DNA from: an uncultured Paracoccaceae bacterium
Lineage (GTDB): Bacteria; Pseudomonadota; Alphaproteobacteria; Rhodobacterales; Rhodobacteraceae
Direction of reading: 5' to 3'
Assembly: GCA_947500055.1 (NCBI GenBank)
Contig: CANMQO010000005.1
Coordinates: 248,001 to 312,000, forward strand
DNA: 64,000 nt
This document shows, one piece after another, positions 16,630 to 24,894 of the stretch (position 1 is the first letter of the stretch; every line of letters starts with the position of its first letter). The translations under genes were made by a program, and so were the position numbers. The notes beneath the pieces were generated by a model that saw only the letters and a list, made by a program, of their open reading frames with translations, had not been told where the DNA came from and did no database searches.

Positions 16630-16824
16630 TTACTTCCAGAGCAAGACCGTGTTTGCGGGTCGAAATGAGACGCGAGACCAGGCAAAGGCCAGCAGGAAGA
16701 CTGATCCGCCGACGGCAAAGTACATCAATGCGGCCTGCCCGAAGGTCATTCCCAAGAATACATAGGAGATCGCGCCCGCGATCAGCGCGGAGATACTTCC
16801 CAGTAATATTAGAATTGCGGCCAT
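16630..16824 (-). CDS. small two-helix membrane protein
   Basis: A 64-residue hydrophobic protein beginning MAAILILLGSISALIAGAI. Two membrane helices are evident (about 2-24 and 32-50), with an Arg-containing tail ending VLLWK. A weak GAGAGA precedes the ATG. No family is recognised. It is isolated, convergent with the DUF4415 gene and divergent from nothing obvious, so expression rests on an unidentified promoter. Confidence 0.55.
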   Translation of the reverse strand: MAAILILLGSISALIAGAISYVFLGMTFGQAALMYFAVGGSVFLLAFAWSRVSFRPANTVLLWK

Positions 16825-17008
16825 TTTTCTGTCTCTCGTTCTATCCTGATTTCAAGTTAGCCAGCAGAACTTGTCAGAAATGTGGGCAGCTTGCGCATTT
16901 TTTGCGCGGTTTTGATTAACAGTCGTTCATCAAACGTGGAGTAACGGGAGAATAGAAGGATTGTCACAAAATGGGAGACAATTGGATCCAATACACGAAT
17001 AACGCGAA

Positions 17009-17599
17009 TCAAAAACTGTAGGATGCGCGCAGAGAGATGCTTTTGATCGTTCCTTCGATCTCAGGAAGGCGTGCGATGAACGGTGCTTCAAATTCGAACT
17101 TGCGGGAGGACAGCTCCGCGCCAAGCCGAAATTGGTCGTTTACGGCGAAGTCAAACCCCAAACCGGTCAGGAAGCCACTTTGTAGCTGTTCGAATTCCCT
17201 AAAGAAGTTGTCGCCTTCCTCCACGCTCAGGTTGGTGTAGGATCTGCCGATGAGACCGTAAGGCATGAACCTGCCGGCGTCATATCCCAGGCGTAACTTC
17301 AGATCGAGCAGCGCGTCATATTCGTACTGGTTCTCGAAATCCTCTTCGAAGACATCACCAGCAGATAATGCGACTTCGCCGCCCAGAACAAATTTGTTGA
17401 AAGCCCAACTATGCCCAAAGAAGACACCGGTCATTTTACCTGAAAGATCGAATTCCTGAACAGGGTCGTAATCGTAGGCGTTTTCGCCCGAGAATTTTGA
17501 GAACGACAGTCCGGCATACGGCCCATCCCAGGCAGATTGTGCGGATGCCGTACCGGCGCAGAGAATAACAAGTGTGGCCAGCAGGGATTTTCTTGTCAT
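17009..17599 (-). CDS. outer-membrane beta-barrel protein
   Basis: A 196-residue protein with a Sec signal, MTRKSLLATLVILCAGTASAQS, followed by WDGPYAGLSFSKF, the typical first strand of small opacity-type outer-membrane barrels. Alternating beta strands continue (FVLGGEVALS, LKLRLGYDAGRFMPYGLIG, FLTGLGFDFAVNDQFRLGAE), and the chain ends SLRASYSF with the C-terminal aromatic expected for BAM insertion. The size fits an eight-strand barrel. The ribosome site is GAGAGG. No partner gene is evident, and the function (adhesion, stability or small porin) cannot be told from sequence. Confidence 0.8.
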   Translation of the reverse strand: MTRKSLLATLVILCAGTASAQSAWDGPYAGLSFSKFSGENAYDYDPVQEFDLSGKMTGVFFGHSWAFNKFVLGGEVALSAGDVFEEDFENQYEYDALLDLKLRLGYDAGRFMPYGLIGRSYTNLSVEEGDNFFREFEQLQSGFLTGLGFDFAVNDQFRLGAELSSRKFEFEAPFIARLPEIEGTIKSISLRASYSF

Positions 17600-17773
17600 G
17601 TCACAACCTCTCGAACTACTCGTATTAACGAATTCGGGAAGCGATGCATTTTTGGGATGCTGCCCCCCAGCAGCATCTTATGTGTAGCGGACGCTGGCGA
17701 TGCTGCAAGCCATGCTATCGGGGGCTTTGCAAACAATGGTGGATGTTGCCAATTTGCCCCTTATGAACCGTTA

Positions 17774-17799
17774 CCATGCGACGCGGATGCATCGCATGG
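17774..17799. other. inverted repeat downstream of ettA
   Basis: CCATGCGA and TCGCATGG form a perfect 8-bp stem with a 10-nt loop, 15 nt after the ettA stop on the minus strand. There is no T-run, so it may be a processing or stability hairpin rather than a terminator. Confidence 0.35.
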
Positions 17800-17814
17800 T
17801 TGAAGTCATCTGTA

Positions 17815-19470
17815 TCAGCGCACGAATTTCTTGTGCTTCATCCGCTTGGGTTCCAATGCATCGGCACCGAGTCGCCGCTTTTTGTCTTCTTCGTAATCGG
17901 TAAAGGCGCCCTGGAACCATTCCACATGCGCGTCCCCTTCGAAGGCGAGGATATGGGTGCAGATCCGATCAAGGAAGAAACGGTCGTGGCTGATCACCAC
18001 GGCGCAGCCTGCAAAGCTGACAAGCGCGTCTTCCAACGCGCGCAGCGTTTCGACGTCAAGGTCGTTGGTCGGTTCGTCGAGCAGCAACACGTTGCCGCCG
18101 GATTTCAGCAGTTTGGCCATGTGGACCCGGTTGCGTTCACCACCTGATAGCAGCCCGACTTTCTTTTGCTGGTCGCCGCCCTTGAAATTGAAGGCAGAGC
18201 AATAGGCGCGGGAGTTCATCGAGGCATCGCCAAGTTCGATAATCTCGGCCCCGCCGCTGATTTCTTCCCAAACCGTGGTGTCGGGGTTCAGTGCATCACG
18301 TGATTGATCCACATAGGACAGTTTAACCGTGTCGCCATATTCCACCGTGCCTTCGTCCGGCTCTGCCTGTCCAGTGAGCATCGAAAAGAGCGTGGATTTA
18401 CCGGCACCGTTTGGTCCGATCACCCCGACAATGCCGCCGGGCGGCAGGTCAAATGACAGCCCTTCGATCAGGAGCTTGTCGCCCATGTGTTTCTTGAGGT
18501 TTTCAACCTCGATCACCTTGGACCCAAGCCGTGGCCCGTTGGGAATGATGATCTGTGCGCGCCCGACCTTTTCCTTTTCCGACTGGTTTGCCAATTCGTT
18601 GTAGGAGGCGATCCGGGCCTTGGATTTGGCTTGCCGTGCTTTCGCACCCTGCTGCATCCATTCCAATTCGCGGGCCAGAGTCCGCTGCTTGGACTTGTCT
18701 TCCTTGGCTTCCTTTTCCAGGCGCTTGGCCTTGGCTTCCAGCCAGCTGGAATAGTTGCCTTCATGCGGGATGCCTGACCCGCGATCGAGTTCCAGAATCC
18801 AGCCGGTGATCGCATCAAGGAAATACCGGTCGTGGGTGACGATCAGGATCGTCCCTTTGTAGTCGATCAGGTGCTGTTGCAGCCATGCGATGGTTTCGGC
18901 GTCAAGGTGGTTGGTCGGTTCATCGAGCAGCAGCATGTCGGGCGCGTCGAGCAGCAGTTGGCAAAGCGCGACGCGACGTTTTTCACCCCCTGAAAGCGTG
19001 GTGACATCGGCGTCATCGGGGGGGCAGCGCAGCGCCTCCATGCTGATGTCGATTTGTGCGTCGAGGTCCCAGAGGTTCGCCGCGTCGATCTGGTCTTGCA
19101 ATTGCGCCATCTCATCGGCGGTTTCTTCGGAATAGTTCATGGCGACTTCGTTATAGCGGTCAAGGATCGCCTTTTTGTCGGCCACGCCCAGCATGACGTT
19201 TTCGCGCACTGTCAGGTTTGGGTCCAGTTCCGGTTCCTGCGGCAGATAGCCCACACGCGCGCCTTCGGCCGCCCAGGCCTCGCCCTGGAATTCCTTGTCT
19301 TGCCCGGCCATGATCCGCATGAGCGTGGATTTACCGGTGCCGTTGACCCCGACGACGCCGATCTTCACCCCCGGCAGGAAGTTCAGGCGGATGTTTTCGA
19401 ACACCTTTTTGCCGCCGGGATAGGTTTTGGACACGCCGTCCATGAAATAGACGAATTGATTGCTGGCCAT
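17815..19470 (-). CDS. ettA: energy-dependent translational throttle protein EttA (ABC-F)
   Basis: A 551-residue soluble ABC-F ATPase that binds the ribosomal E site and links translation to the ATP/ADP ratio. Two ABC domains are present: GVNGTGKST with LSGGEKRRVALC, and GPNGAGKST with LSGGERNRVHMA. Both Walker B segments, LLLDEPTNHLD and LLLDEPTNDLD, are intact. The N-terminus MASNQFVYFMDGVSKTYPGG is typical of EttA and distinguishes it from Uup and EF3-type proteins. Length is normal. The start has GGAG nearby. It stands alone, with the OmpA fusion gene upstream in the same direction. Confidence 0.95.
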   Translation of the reverse strand: MASNQFVYFMDGVSKTYPGGKKVFENIRLNFLPGVKIGVVGVNGTGKSTLMRIMAGQDKEFQGEAWAAEGARVGYLPQEPELDPNLTVRENVMLGVADKKAILDRYNEVAMNYSEETADEMAQLQDQIDAANLWDLDAQIDISMEALRCPPDDADVTTLSGGEKRRVALCQLLLDAPDMLLLDEPTNHLDAETIAWLQQHLIDYKGTILIVTHDRYFLDAITGWILELDRGSGIPHEGNYSSWLEAKAKRLEKEAKEDKSKQRTLARELEWMQQGAKARQAKSKARIASYNELANQSEKEKVGRAQIIIPNGPRLGSKVIEVENLKKHMGDKLLIEGLSFDLPPGGIVGVIGPNGAGKSTLFSMLTGQAEPDEGTVEYGDTVKLSYVDQSRDALNPDTTVWEEISGGAEIIELGDASMNSRAYCSAFNFKGGDQQKKVGLLSGGERNRVHMAKLLKSGGNVLLLDEPTNDLDVETLRALEDALVSFAGCAVVISHDRFFLDRICTHILAFEGDAHVEWFQGAFTDYEEDKKRRLGADALEPKRMKHKKFVR

Positions 19471-19554
19471 GGGCGCTGCTCCGCTATGCTAAGAATTCGC
19501 CCTTCGTTAGCGGAACGTGGCAGCGGGGGCAATCGCTGTGGTGATCCCGATGCC

Positions 19555-21147
19555 CTAGCCTTGTGCGGATTCGATCCAGATTTCGACCCGTCGGTTGATC
19601 GCCCGCCCGTTTTCGGTTGTGTTGCAAGCCGATGGTGCCACTTCGCCGTATCCCGTTGCCTCCAGGCTGATCCCGGCCAGCCGGTCGCCTGCGAAGTCCT
19701 GAAGTGTCTCCAGCACCTGCTGCGCACGTCCGACGGATAGCTGCCGGTTGCTTTCGAAGGCCCCCACGTCATCGGTGAACCCGACAAGCAGCACCTTGGT
19801 GCCGTCGGGCTGATCCTGCAGGTAATTGGCCAGACGTTCGAGGTTCAGCAACCCGCGTGTGTCCAGCCGTGATGAGCCGGTACGGAAACGGAACGTCGCG
19901 GAAAGCCTGTCATATGCGGCCATTTGCGTCAGCATTTCGCCCATCACGCCATCTTCGAAAGCGTCGACGTTCTGGTTGACCAGTTGCCTGGCGCGGGCGC
20001 TGTCAGCCGTTTGTTTTTGCCGTGCGATGCTGAGATCGATGAAACCCGCCTTGGTGATCACCTCATCCGCTGCGTCAGAGGTTACGTAGTTGACGAAATC
20101 CGCCGATTTCTGATCAAGCGTATCCTCGCGGTTATAAAGATAGAGGAAGCGCTGGAGCGCATATTCTTCGGCCCGTGCCGAGAACGTATCGGGGGTCATG
20201 CTGATCCCGCATTCGTTGATCAGCGTCAGCGGTTTGGCGCCGCGTTGGAATGCATAGCCGACAAAGCCGATCCCGTTGGGGTCTGCATTGACGGATGCCG
20301 CCATTTCGATGCTGCTTCCAATAATTTTGGCGTTTCCGGGGGCCGCGGGGATATCACCACCAAAAAGCCGCTCTTCGAACACTTCGCGGGTACCTGTGCC
20401 TTCAAGCCGGTTATGCACCGCAATTGATGCATCATTGCCGCCGACGGCAGACCAGTTGGTGATCTTGCCGCTATAGATGTCGCGCAGCTGATCCACTGTC
20501 AGCGTGTCAACCGGGTTGTCCGGATGGGTGATCACAACCAGAGAATCGACTGCAATGATATGCTCATTGGCCGGATCGACCATGTTGCCGGCGCCGTCGT
20601 CGCGCAGCGCCCGCGCTTCGTTCGGCCGGATGCGGCGTGACGACATGCCGATCTGCGCGGACCGGTCCAGAAGCTTGCGGAATGCGTCGATGGAACCTGC
20701 TGAGTCCACCAGATAGGATCCGATCGGGTCGCCGAAACCTTCGTCGGCGATCAGCTCTGCAAAGAACTGCTTCTGGCCACTCGCCTCTGTTACGGTCGCC
20801 TCTGCCCCGAGGAACCCGGCGTAGCCGGAAATAAGCAGGGGCATCATGCCCTGACCAAGAGCCTCAGAACCGGCAATGGTGACATCGGCCTCGACTGCCT
20901 TGTTGCTGGGGCAGCCCTCGCCCTCGCAGCTGACCCGGTTGGCCGAGATGCGCAGATCCCCAAGATCCGTTCGGATGACGTAATTGTTGTCGATGAACTC
21001 AATGAATTCGCCCACGAGGTTTACAGTGCCATCTGCGGATTTCAGGACGACCTCTTCGCCCCAGACAGATGTGGGCATGATCATCATTGTGCCGAGTGCA
21101 GCGACGGACACTAAACCCCGTGTACGTCCAAAGACACTTAAAGCCAT
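19555..21147 (-). CDS. PstS-like substrate-binding domain fused to an OmpA peptidoglycan-binding domain
   Basis: A 530-residue exported protein. After a signal peptide (about 1-30) comes a short beta-rich segment with a CEGEGC pair. Then a phosphate-binding PstS-like domain follows (VTIAGSEALGQGM, SSRRIRPNEAR, YSGKITNWSAVGG, with GTGTREVFEERLF). The C-terminal 120 residues are OmpA-like: GFTDDVGAFESNRQLSVGRA and YGEVAPSACN, with GRAINRRVEIWI. The architecture predicts a periplasmic protein anchored to peptidoglycan and binding phosphate or another anion. There is no pst transporter beside it. ATG at 21147 follows GGAG; a GTG 21 nt upstream is also in frame. Confidence 0.85.
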   Translation of the reverse strand: MALSVFGRTRGLVSVAALGTMMIMPTSVWGEEVVLKSADGTVNLVGEFIEFIDNNYVIRTDLGDLRISANRVSCEGEGCPSNKAVEADVTIAGSEALGQGMMPLLISGYAGFLGAEATVTEASGQKQFFAELIADEGFGDPIGSYLVDSAGSIDAFRKLLDRSAQIGMSSRRIRPNEARALRDDGAGNMVDPANEHIIAVDSLVVITHPDNPVDTLTVDQLRDIYSGKITNWSAVGGNDASIAVHNRLEGTGTREVFEERLFGGDIPAAPGNAKIIGSSIEMAASVNADPNGIGFVGYAFQRGAKPLTLINECGISMTPDTFSARAEEYALQRFLYLYNREDTLDQKSADFVNYVTSDAADEVITKAGFIDLSIARQKQTADSARARQLVNQNVDAFEDGVMGEMLTQMAAYDRLSATFRFRTGSSRLDTRGLLNLERLANYLQDQPDGTKVLLVGFTDDVGAFESNRQLSVGRAQQVLETLQDFAGDRLAGISLEATGYGEVAPSACNTTENGRAINRRVEIWIESAQG

Positions 21148-21704
21148 AGTAATACTCCATTTACTCACGCGTCCGGCCTGTCAAAACATCCTAAACATAT
21201 GTTTGTGCATGCAAAGTGATGTTTCGAATTCTCAAATCAGCTGACGGCGTTAATCGTTAATCTACCCATTATTTGTGCACAAAAACCCGGTTCGCGGGAA
21301 CACCTAATTCATACCTAATGTATATCAGCGCGCCGATGGAATGTTTCTTTGACGAACTGTGCCCGACGGTCGCAACATCTTACGATCAGTCGCGGTTAAG
21401 TTGTTCGATTGTTTCCAATCTGCCATCATTGATATTTCAGGGGTTATCGGTAAAATTCTGATAATAAAGGAAAAGTTGTTTTCGTAGCTTGATCGGGTTA
21501 ATCTGCGGGATCGTCTTATGCGATACCTCAAGATCGGCCTGTGCAACGTTTGCGTGCTGCGCTGGCGGCAGTTGGTGTGCCAAAATTGCACCGAATCGGC
21601 GGCGTGAGGCGCGCATGCTGCCCTGTTTAACCGGCGCCGTTCGAATCGGAGGTTGGTCGTAAGGCGCCGAGGAGATGGGATTTCGGACCGTGGCTGCAAA
21701 CAGG
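21148..21704. other. about 560 bp without a supported gene
   Basis: AT-rich DNA up to about 21490 probably holds the promoter of the PstS-OmpA gene. From 21500 to 21640 a plus-strand reading gives short protein-like stretches (for example PVQRLRAALAAVGVPK), but frames change and no start with a ribosome site is seen, so this may be a remnant. Minus frames in the region are Arg-rich and look spurious. Confidence 0.35.
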
Positions 21705-21732
21705 AAAGGCCCCGCATCTCTGCGAGGCCTTT
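21705..21732 (-). terminator. intrinsic terminator after the nucleoside transporter operon
   Basis: A 12-bp stem with one mismatch pairs AAAGGCCTCGCA with TGCGGGGCCTTT on the minus strand, loop GAGA, followed by CCTGTTT. It begins 22 nt after the BMP protein stop and probably ends the long leftward operon. Confidence 0.72.
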
Positions 21733-21753
21733 GCCGTTCTTCGTGGTCGGGCG

Positions 21754-22833
21754 TTACTGCGGGATATCGCCGCTGAGACCTTCAACGTAGAAGTTCATGC
21801 CTGCGAGCGTGCCGTCATCGGCGACCTCGCCATCAGCAAGCCATGCTGAACCGTCCTGCTTGTTGATCGGTCCGGTGAAGGGGTGGTATTCGCCTGCTTC
21901 CATGGACGCGATCAGCGCTTCGGCGCTTGCTTTGACCTCGGCTGGAACCGCCTCTGTGATCTCTCCGATTTCAACCATGCCGGGGGCAATGCCGTCCCAT
22001 GTGTTTGTGCTTTCCCATGTGCCATCGATCACGGCTTGGGTCCGCGCGATGTAGTAGGGCGACCAGTTATCGATGATCGAGGACACCCGTGGGAATGGCC
22101 CGAACTCAGCCATGTCGGAGGCCTGTCCGAATGTCACCACGTTACCGGCTGCTTGAGCGGCCGCCTGTGGTGCGGTCGAATCCGTGTGCTGCAGGATCAC
22201 GTCGGCGCCCTGTTCGATCAACACGCTTGCGGCTTCCGCTTCTTTCGCAGGGTCGAACCAGGTGTAGGCCCAGACCACCTTGAATTCGACGTCAGGGTTT
22301 ACTTCCTTGGCGTGCAGATAGGCCGAGTTGATGCCCCGGATCACTTCCGGGATCGGGAATGACGCGATGTAGCCGATCACGTTGCTTTCGGTCATATGCC
22401 CGGCGATGTGCCCTTGCACGGCGCGCCCTTCGTAGAAACGGGCCGAGTAGACGGACACGTTGTCGGCCTGTTTGTAGCCTGTCGCATGTTCGAATTTCAC
22501 ATCAGGGAATTTTCCGGCGACGTTGATCGTCTGGTCCATATATCCAAACGACGTTGTGAAGATCAGGTCTGCCCCTTGCAGCGCCATTTGGGTCATCACC
22601 CGCTCTGCGTCAGGTCCTTCCGGTACGCTTTCCACGAACACAGTTTCGACGGCGTCACCGAAATGCTCTTCGACAGCCAGCCGTCCCTGGTTATGTTCAT
22701 AGGTCCAGCCGCCATCGCCAACCGGCCCCACATAGACAAAGCCGACCTTTGTCTTTTCATGCCCATCGGCAAACGCGCCTGTCGCCAGCCCAAGGGCGAT
22801 TGTTGCCCCGGTAAGTAGTTTGTTGATTTTCAT
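21754..22833 (-). CDS. BMP family nucleoside ABC transporter substrate-binding protein
   Basis: A 359-residue periplasmic binding protein of the Bmp/Med (PnrA-like) family. After a Sec signal (to about GAFA, 22) the mature start KTKVGFVYVGPVGDGGWTYE is the classic family block. Later landmarks are ADLIFTTSFGYMDQ, YEGRAVQGHIAGHMT and ADVILQHTDSTAPQ. The family binds purine nucleosides. It is the last gene of the operon, 31 nt after a permease gene, and is followed by a terminator. ATG at 22833 has AGGGGA upstream; a longer in-frame extension overlaps the permease gene and is rejected. The adjacent xanthine dehydrogenase genes support a purine-related substrate. Confidence 0.9.
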   Translation of the reverse strand: MKINKLLTGATIALGLATGAFADGHEKTKVGFVYVGPVGDGGWTYEHNQGRLAVEEHFGDAVETVFVESVPEGPDAERVMTQMALQGADLIFTTSFGYMDQTINVAGKFPDVKFEHATGYKQADNVSVYSARFYEGRAVQGHIAGHMTESNVIGYIASFPIPEVIRGINSAYLHAKEVNPDVEFKVVWAYTWFDPAKEAEAASVLIEQGADVILQHTDSTAPQAAAQAAGNVVTFGQASDMAEFGPFPRVSSIIDNWSPYYIARTQAVIDGTWESTNTWDGIAPGMVEIGEITEAVPAEVKASAEALIASMEAGEYHPFTGPINKQDGSAWLADGEVADDGTLAGMNFYVEGLSGDIPQ

Positions 22834-22864
22834 TTTCGTCCCCTTGTTGGTCGTAGATGTGCCC

Positions 22865-23779
22865 CTAGCGTGAGGCGTGGAATGATTGGCCCAGCGATCC
22901 GGGCGCCCGTCCAGCGCGCATAATAACCAGAACGGCGATGGTGGCCAGATATGGCGCCATGGAAAGATATTCGACGGCGATTGCCGCCCCGGCAGCCTGC
23001 AGGTTGAGCTGTAGGACGGTGACCCCGCCGAACAGATAGGCACCCAGCAAAAGCCGCCCGGGTCGCCAACTGGCGAATACGACGATGGCAAGGGCGATCC
23101 AGCCTGCGCCTGCGGTCATCCCTTCGGTCCATTGCGGCACCCTGACCAGCGACAGATATGCCCCGCCGAGCCCTGCGCAGGCCCCGCCGAACATGATCGC
23201 CAGCATTCGCACCCGCATGACATGGTAGCCAAGCGCATGTGCCGCTTCGTGGTTTTCGCCGACTGCCCGTAGGATCAGCCCCGCCCGGGAGTATTTCAGG
23301 AAGGCCCAGGTTGCCGCCACAATGGCCAGCCCCAGATAGACCATCGGGTCATGTTGAAAGATGATCGGCCCGATAACCGGAATGTCCCCCAGCAGCGGGA
23401 TGTGCCAATCGGGGAAGCTGGGCGCCTTTATCCCGATATAGCCTTGCCCCATCAGTGCCGACAACCCCAGCCCAAAGAGGGTCAGTGCAAGCCCTGTGGC
23501 CACCTGATTAGACAGCAGGAACTGGGTTAAGATCCCGAAGATGACTGATAAGAGCGCCCCGCCGATGGCCGCCCCGATGAACCCAAGCCATGGTGACCCG
23601 GTATTGACCGCCACGATGAACCCGCAGACCGCCCCGGTGATCATCATCCCCTCGACCCCGAGGTTCAGCACACCGGCCCGTTCGACCACCAACTCGCCGA
23701 TAGCGGCCAGTAGGATAGGCGTTGCTGCCACCATAAGCGAGGCGAGCAGGAGGATGGGATTGATTGCTGAGAGGTCCAT
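22865..23779 (-). CDS. nucleoside ABC transporter permease (YufQ-type)
   Basis: A permease of 304 residues with eight or more hydrophobic helices, beginning MDLSAINPILLLASLMVAAT. The segment GELVVERAGVLNLGVEGMM is the branched-chain permease-like motif seen in BMP-linked permeases. The TAATG overlap with the upstream permease gene shows coupling. It forms the membrane channel with the product of 23779-24861. The substrate is inferred from the BMP-family partner. Confidence 0.88.
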   Translation of the reverse strand: MDLSAINPILLLASLMVAATPILLAAIGELVVERAGVLNLGVEGMMITGAVCGFIVAVNTGSPWLGFIGAAIGGALLSVIFGILTQFLLSNQVATGLALTLFGLGLSALMGQGYIGIKAPSFPDWHIPLLGDIPVIGPIIFQHDPMVYLGLAIVAATWAFLKYSRAGLILRAVGENHEAAHALGYHVMRVRMLAIMFGGACAGLGGAYLSLVRVPQWTEGMTAGAGWIALAIVVFASWRPGRLLLGAYLFGGVTVLQLNLQAAGAAIAVEYLSMAPYLATIAVLVIMRAGRAPGSLGQSFHASR

Positions 23780-24861
23780 TATACAACCTGCCTCCGTCCA
23801 AACCGCATGCGGTAGTTTGTTAGTACGTCGACCGCCAGCAGGAAGAACAAGAGCATCCCTTGCATTAGTTGGATCGCTGCCAAGGGCAGCCCGAGGTTGG
23901 ACTGTGCGATTTCGCCGCCGATATAGGTCAGTGCCATCAGCCCGCCTGCCAGCAGGATCCCCACAGGGTGCAGCCGTCCGAGGAAGGCCACGATGATTGC
24001 GGTGAACCCGTAGCCCACGTTGAAATCAATGCTAACCTGTCCTGCGGGGCCTGCGACCTCGAACAGCCCTGCGGCCCCGGCCAGCCCGCCGGATAGCCCC
24101 ATGCAGATCAGGATCATTGCTGCCGGGTTGACCCCTGCGAATTTGGCTGCACGTGGGCTTTGCCCTGCCAGCCGCACGTTGAACCCGAAGATATGTCGCG
24201 ACAGGGCGATATAGGCGAAGATGACGGCGATCAGCGCTGTCACGACACCCCAATGCATTCCGGAGCCTGAGATGATTTCAAGGTTTGCCGCAGACGGGTA
24301 TTGGGACAGGTTCCGGCTGCCCGGAAAGCCCATGCCATCGGGGTTGCGCAGCGCCCCCAGCGCCATGGATGCCATCAATTGTTCGGCCACATAGACCAGC
24401 ATGAGCGATACAAGAATTTCATTGGTGCCGAATTTGACCCTGAGGATGCCGGGGATCATCGCCCAAAGCGTGCCCCCCAATATCCCCGCGATGATCATCA
24501 GGGGGAAGATGATAAAGGATTCAGTGGGGTAAAAGGCCAGCCCGACGGCGGCCCCGCAGATCGCCCCGACGATATATTGCCCCTCGGCCCCGATATTCCA
24601 GATCCCCGCCCGGAACCCGAAGGAAAGCCCGATCGCGATCAGCACCAGTGGCGCCCCTTTGATCAGCAGTTGTGGCCGGTAGAACCATGCGAATTCGGAA
24701 AACAGCGGGTCGAGGAAGATCGTGCGGATCGTCTCGAACGGGTTTTTGCCCAAGGCGGCAAAAAGCAATCCGCCGCAGATCATGGTCAGCAGGACGGCGA
24801 GAAGCGGGGTTGCGAGGCTCCAGGCGCGGGAGGGTTGGGGGCGTTTTTCGAGCGTGATCAT
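23779..24861 (-). CDS. nucleoside ABC transporter permease (YufP-type)
   Basis: A 360-residue integral membrane permease starting MITLEKRPQPSRAWSLATPL. The segment RAGIWNIGAEGQYIVGAICG is the family hallmark, together with KFGTNEILVSLMLVYVAEQL. About ten helices are visible. It follows the ATPase gene by 33 nt and overlaps the next permease by one base. With the YufQ-type partner it should make a heterodimeric channel. Confidence 0.88.
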   Translation of the reverse strand: MITLEKRPQPSRAWSLATPLLAVLLTMICGGLLFAALGKNPFETIRTIFLDPLFSEFAWFYRPQLLIKGAPLVLIAIGLSFGFRAGIWNIGAEGQYIVGAICGAAVGLAFYPTESFIIFPLMIIAGILGGTLWAMIPGILRVKFGTNEILVSLMLVYVAEQLMASMALGALRNPDGMGFPGSRNLSQYPSAANLEIISGSGMHWGVVTALIAVIFAYIALSRHIFGFNVRLAGQSPRAAKFAGVNPAAMILICMGLSGGLAGAAGLFEVAGPAGQVSIDFNVGYGFTAIIVAFLGRLHPVGILLAGGLMALTYIGGEIAQSNLGLPLAAIQLMQGMLLFFLLAVDVLTNYRMRFGRRQVV

Positions 24862-24894
24862 GCGCCGTACCGCCCGGTGCTGCCCTGTGTTCCT

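Noticed and set aside
21325..21717. A 130-codon minus-strand frame in the gap before the nucleoside transporter
   Set aside because: The translation is Arg-rich and low in hydrophobic patterning, it overlaps the terminator at 21705-21732, and it has no ribosome binding site.
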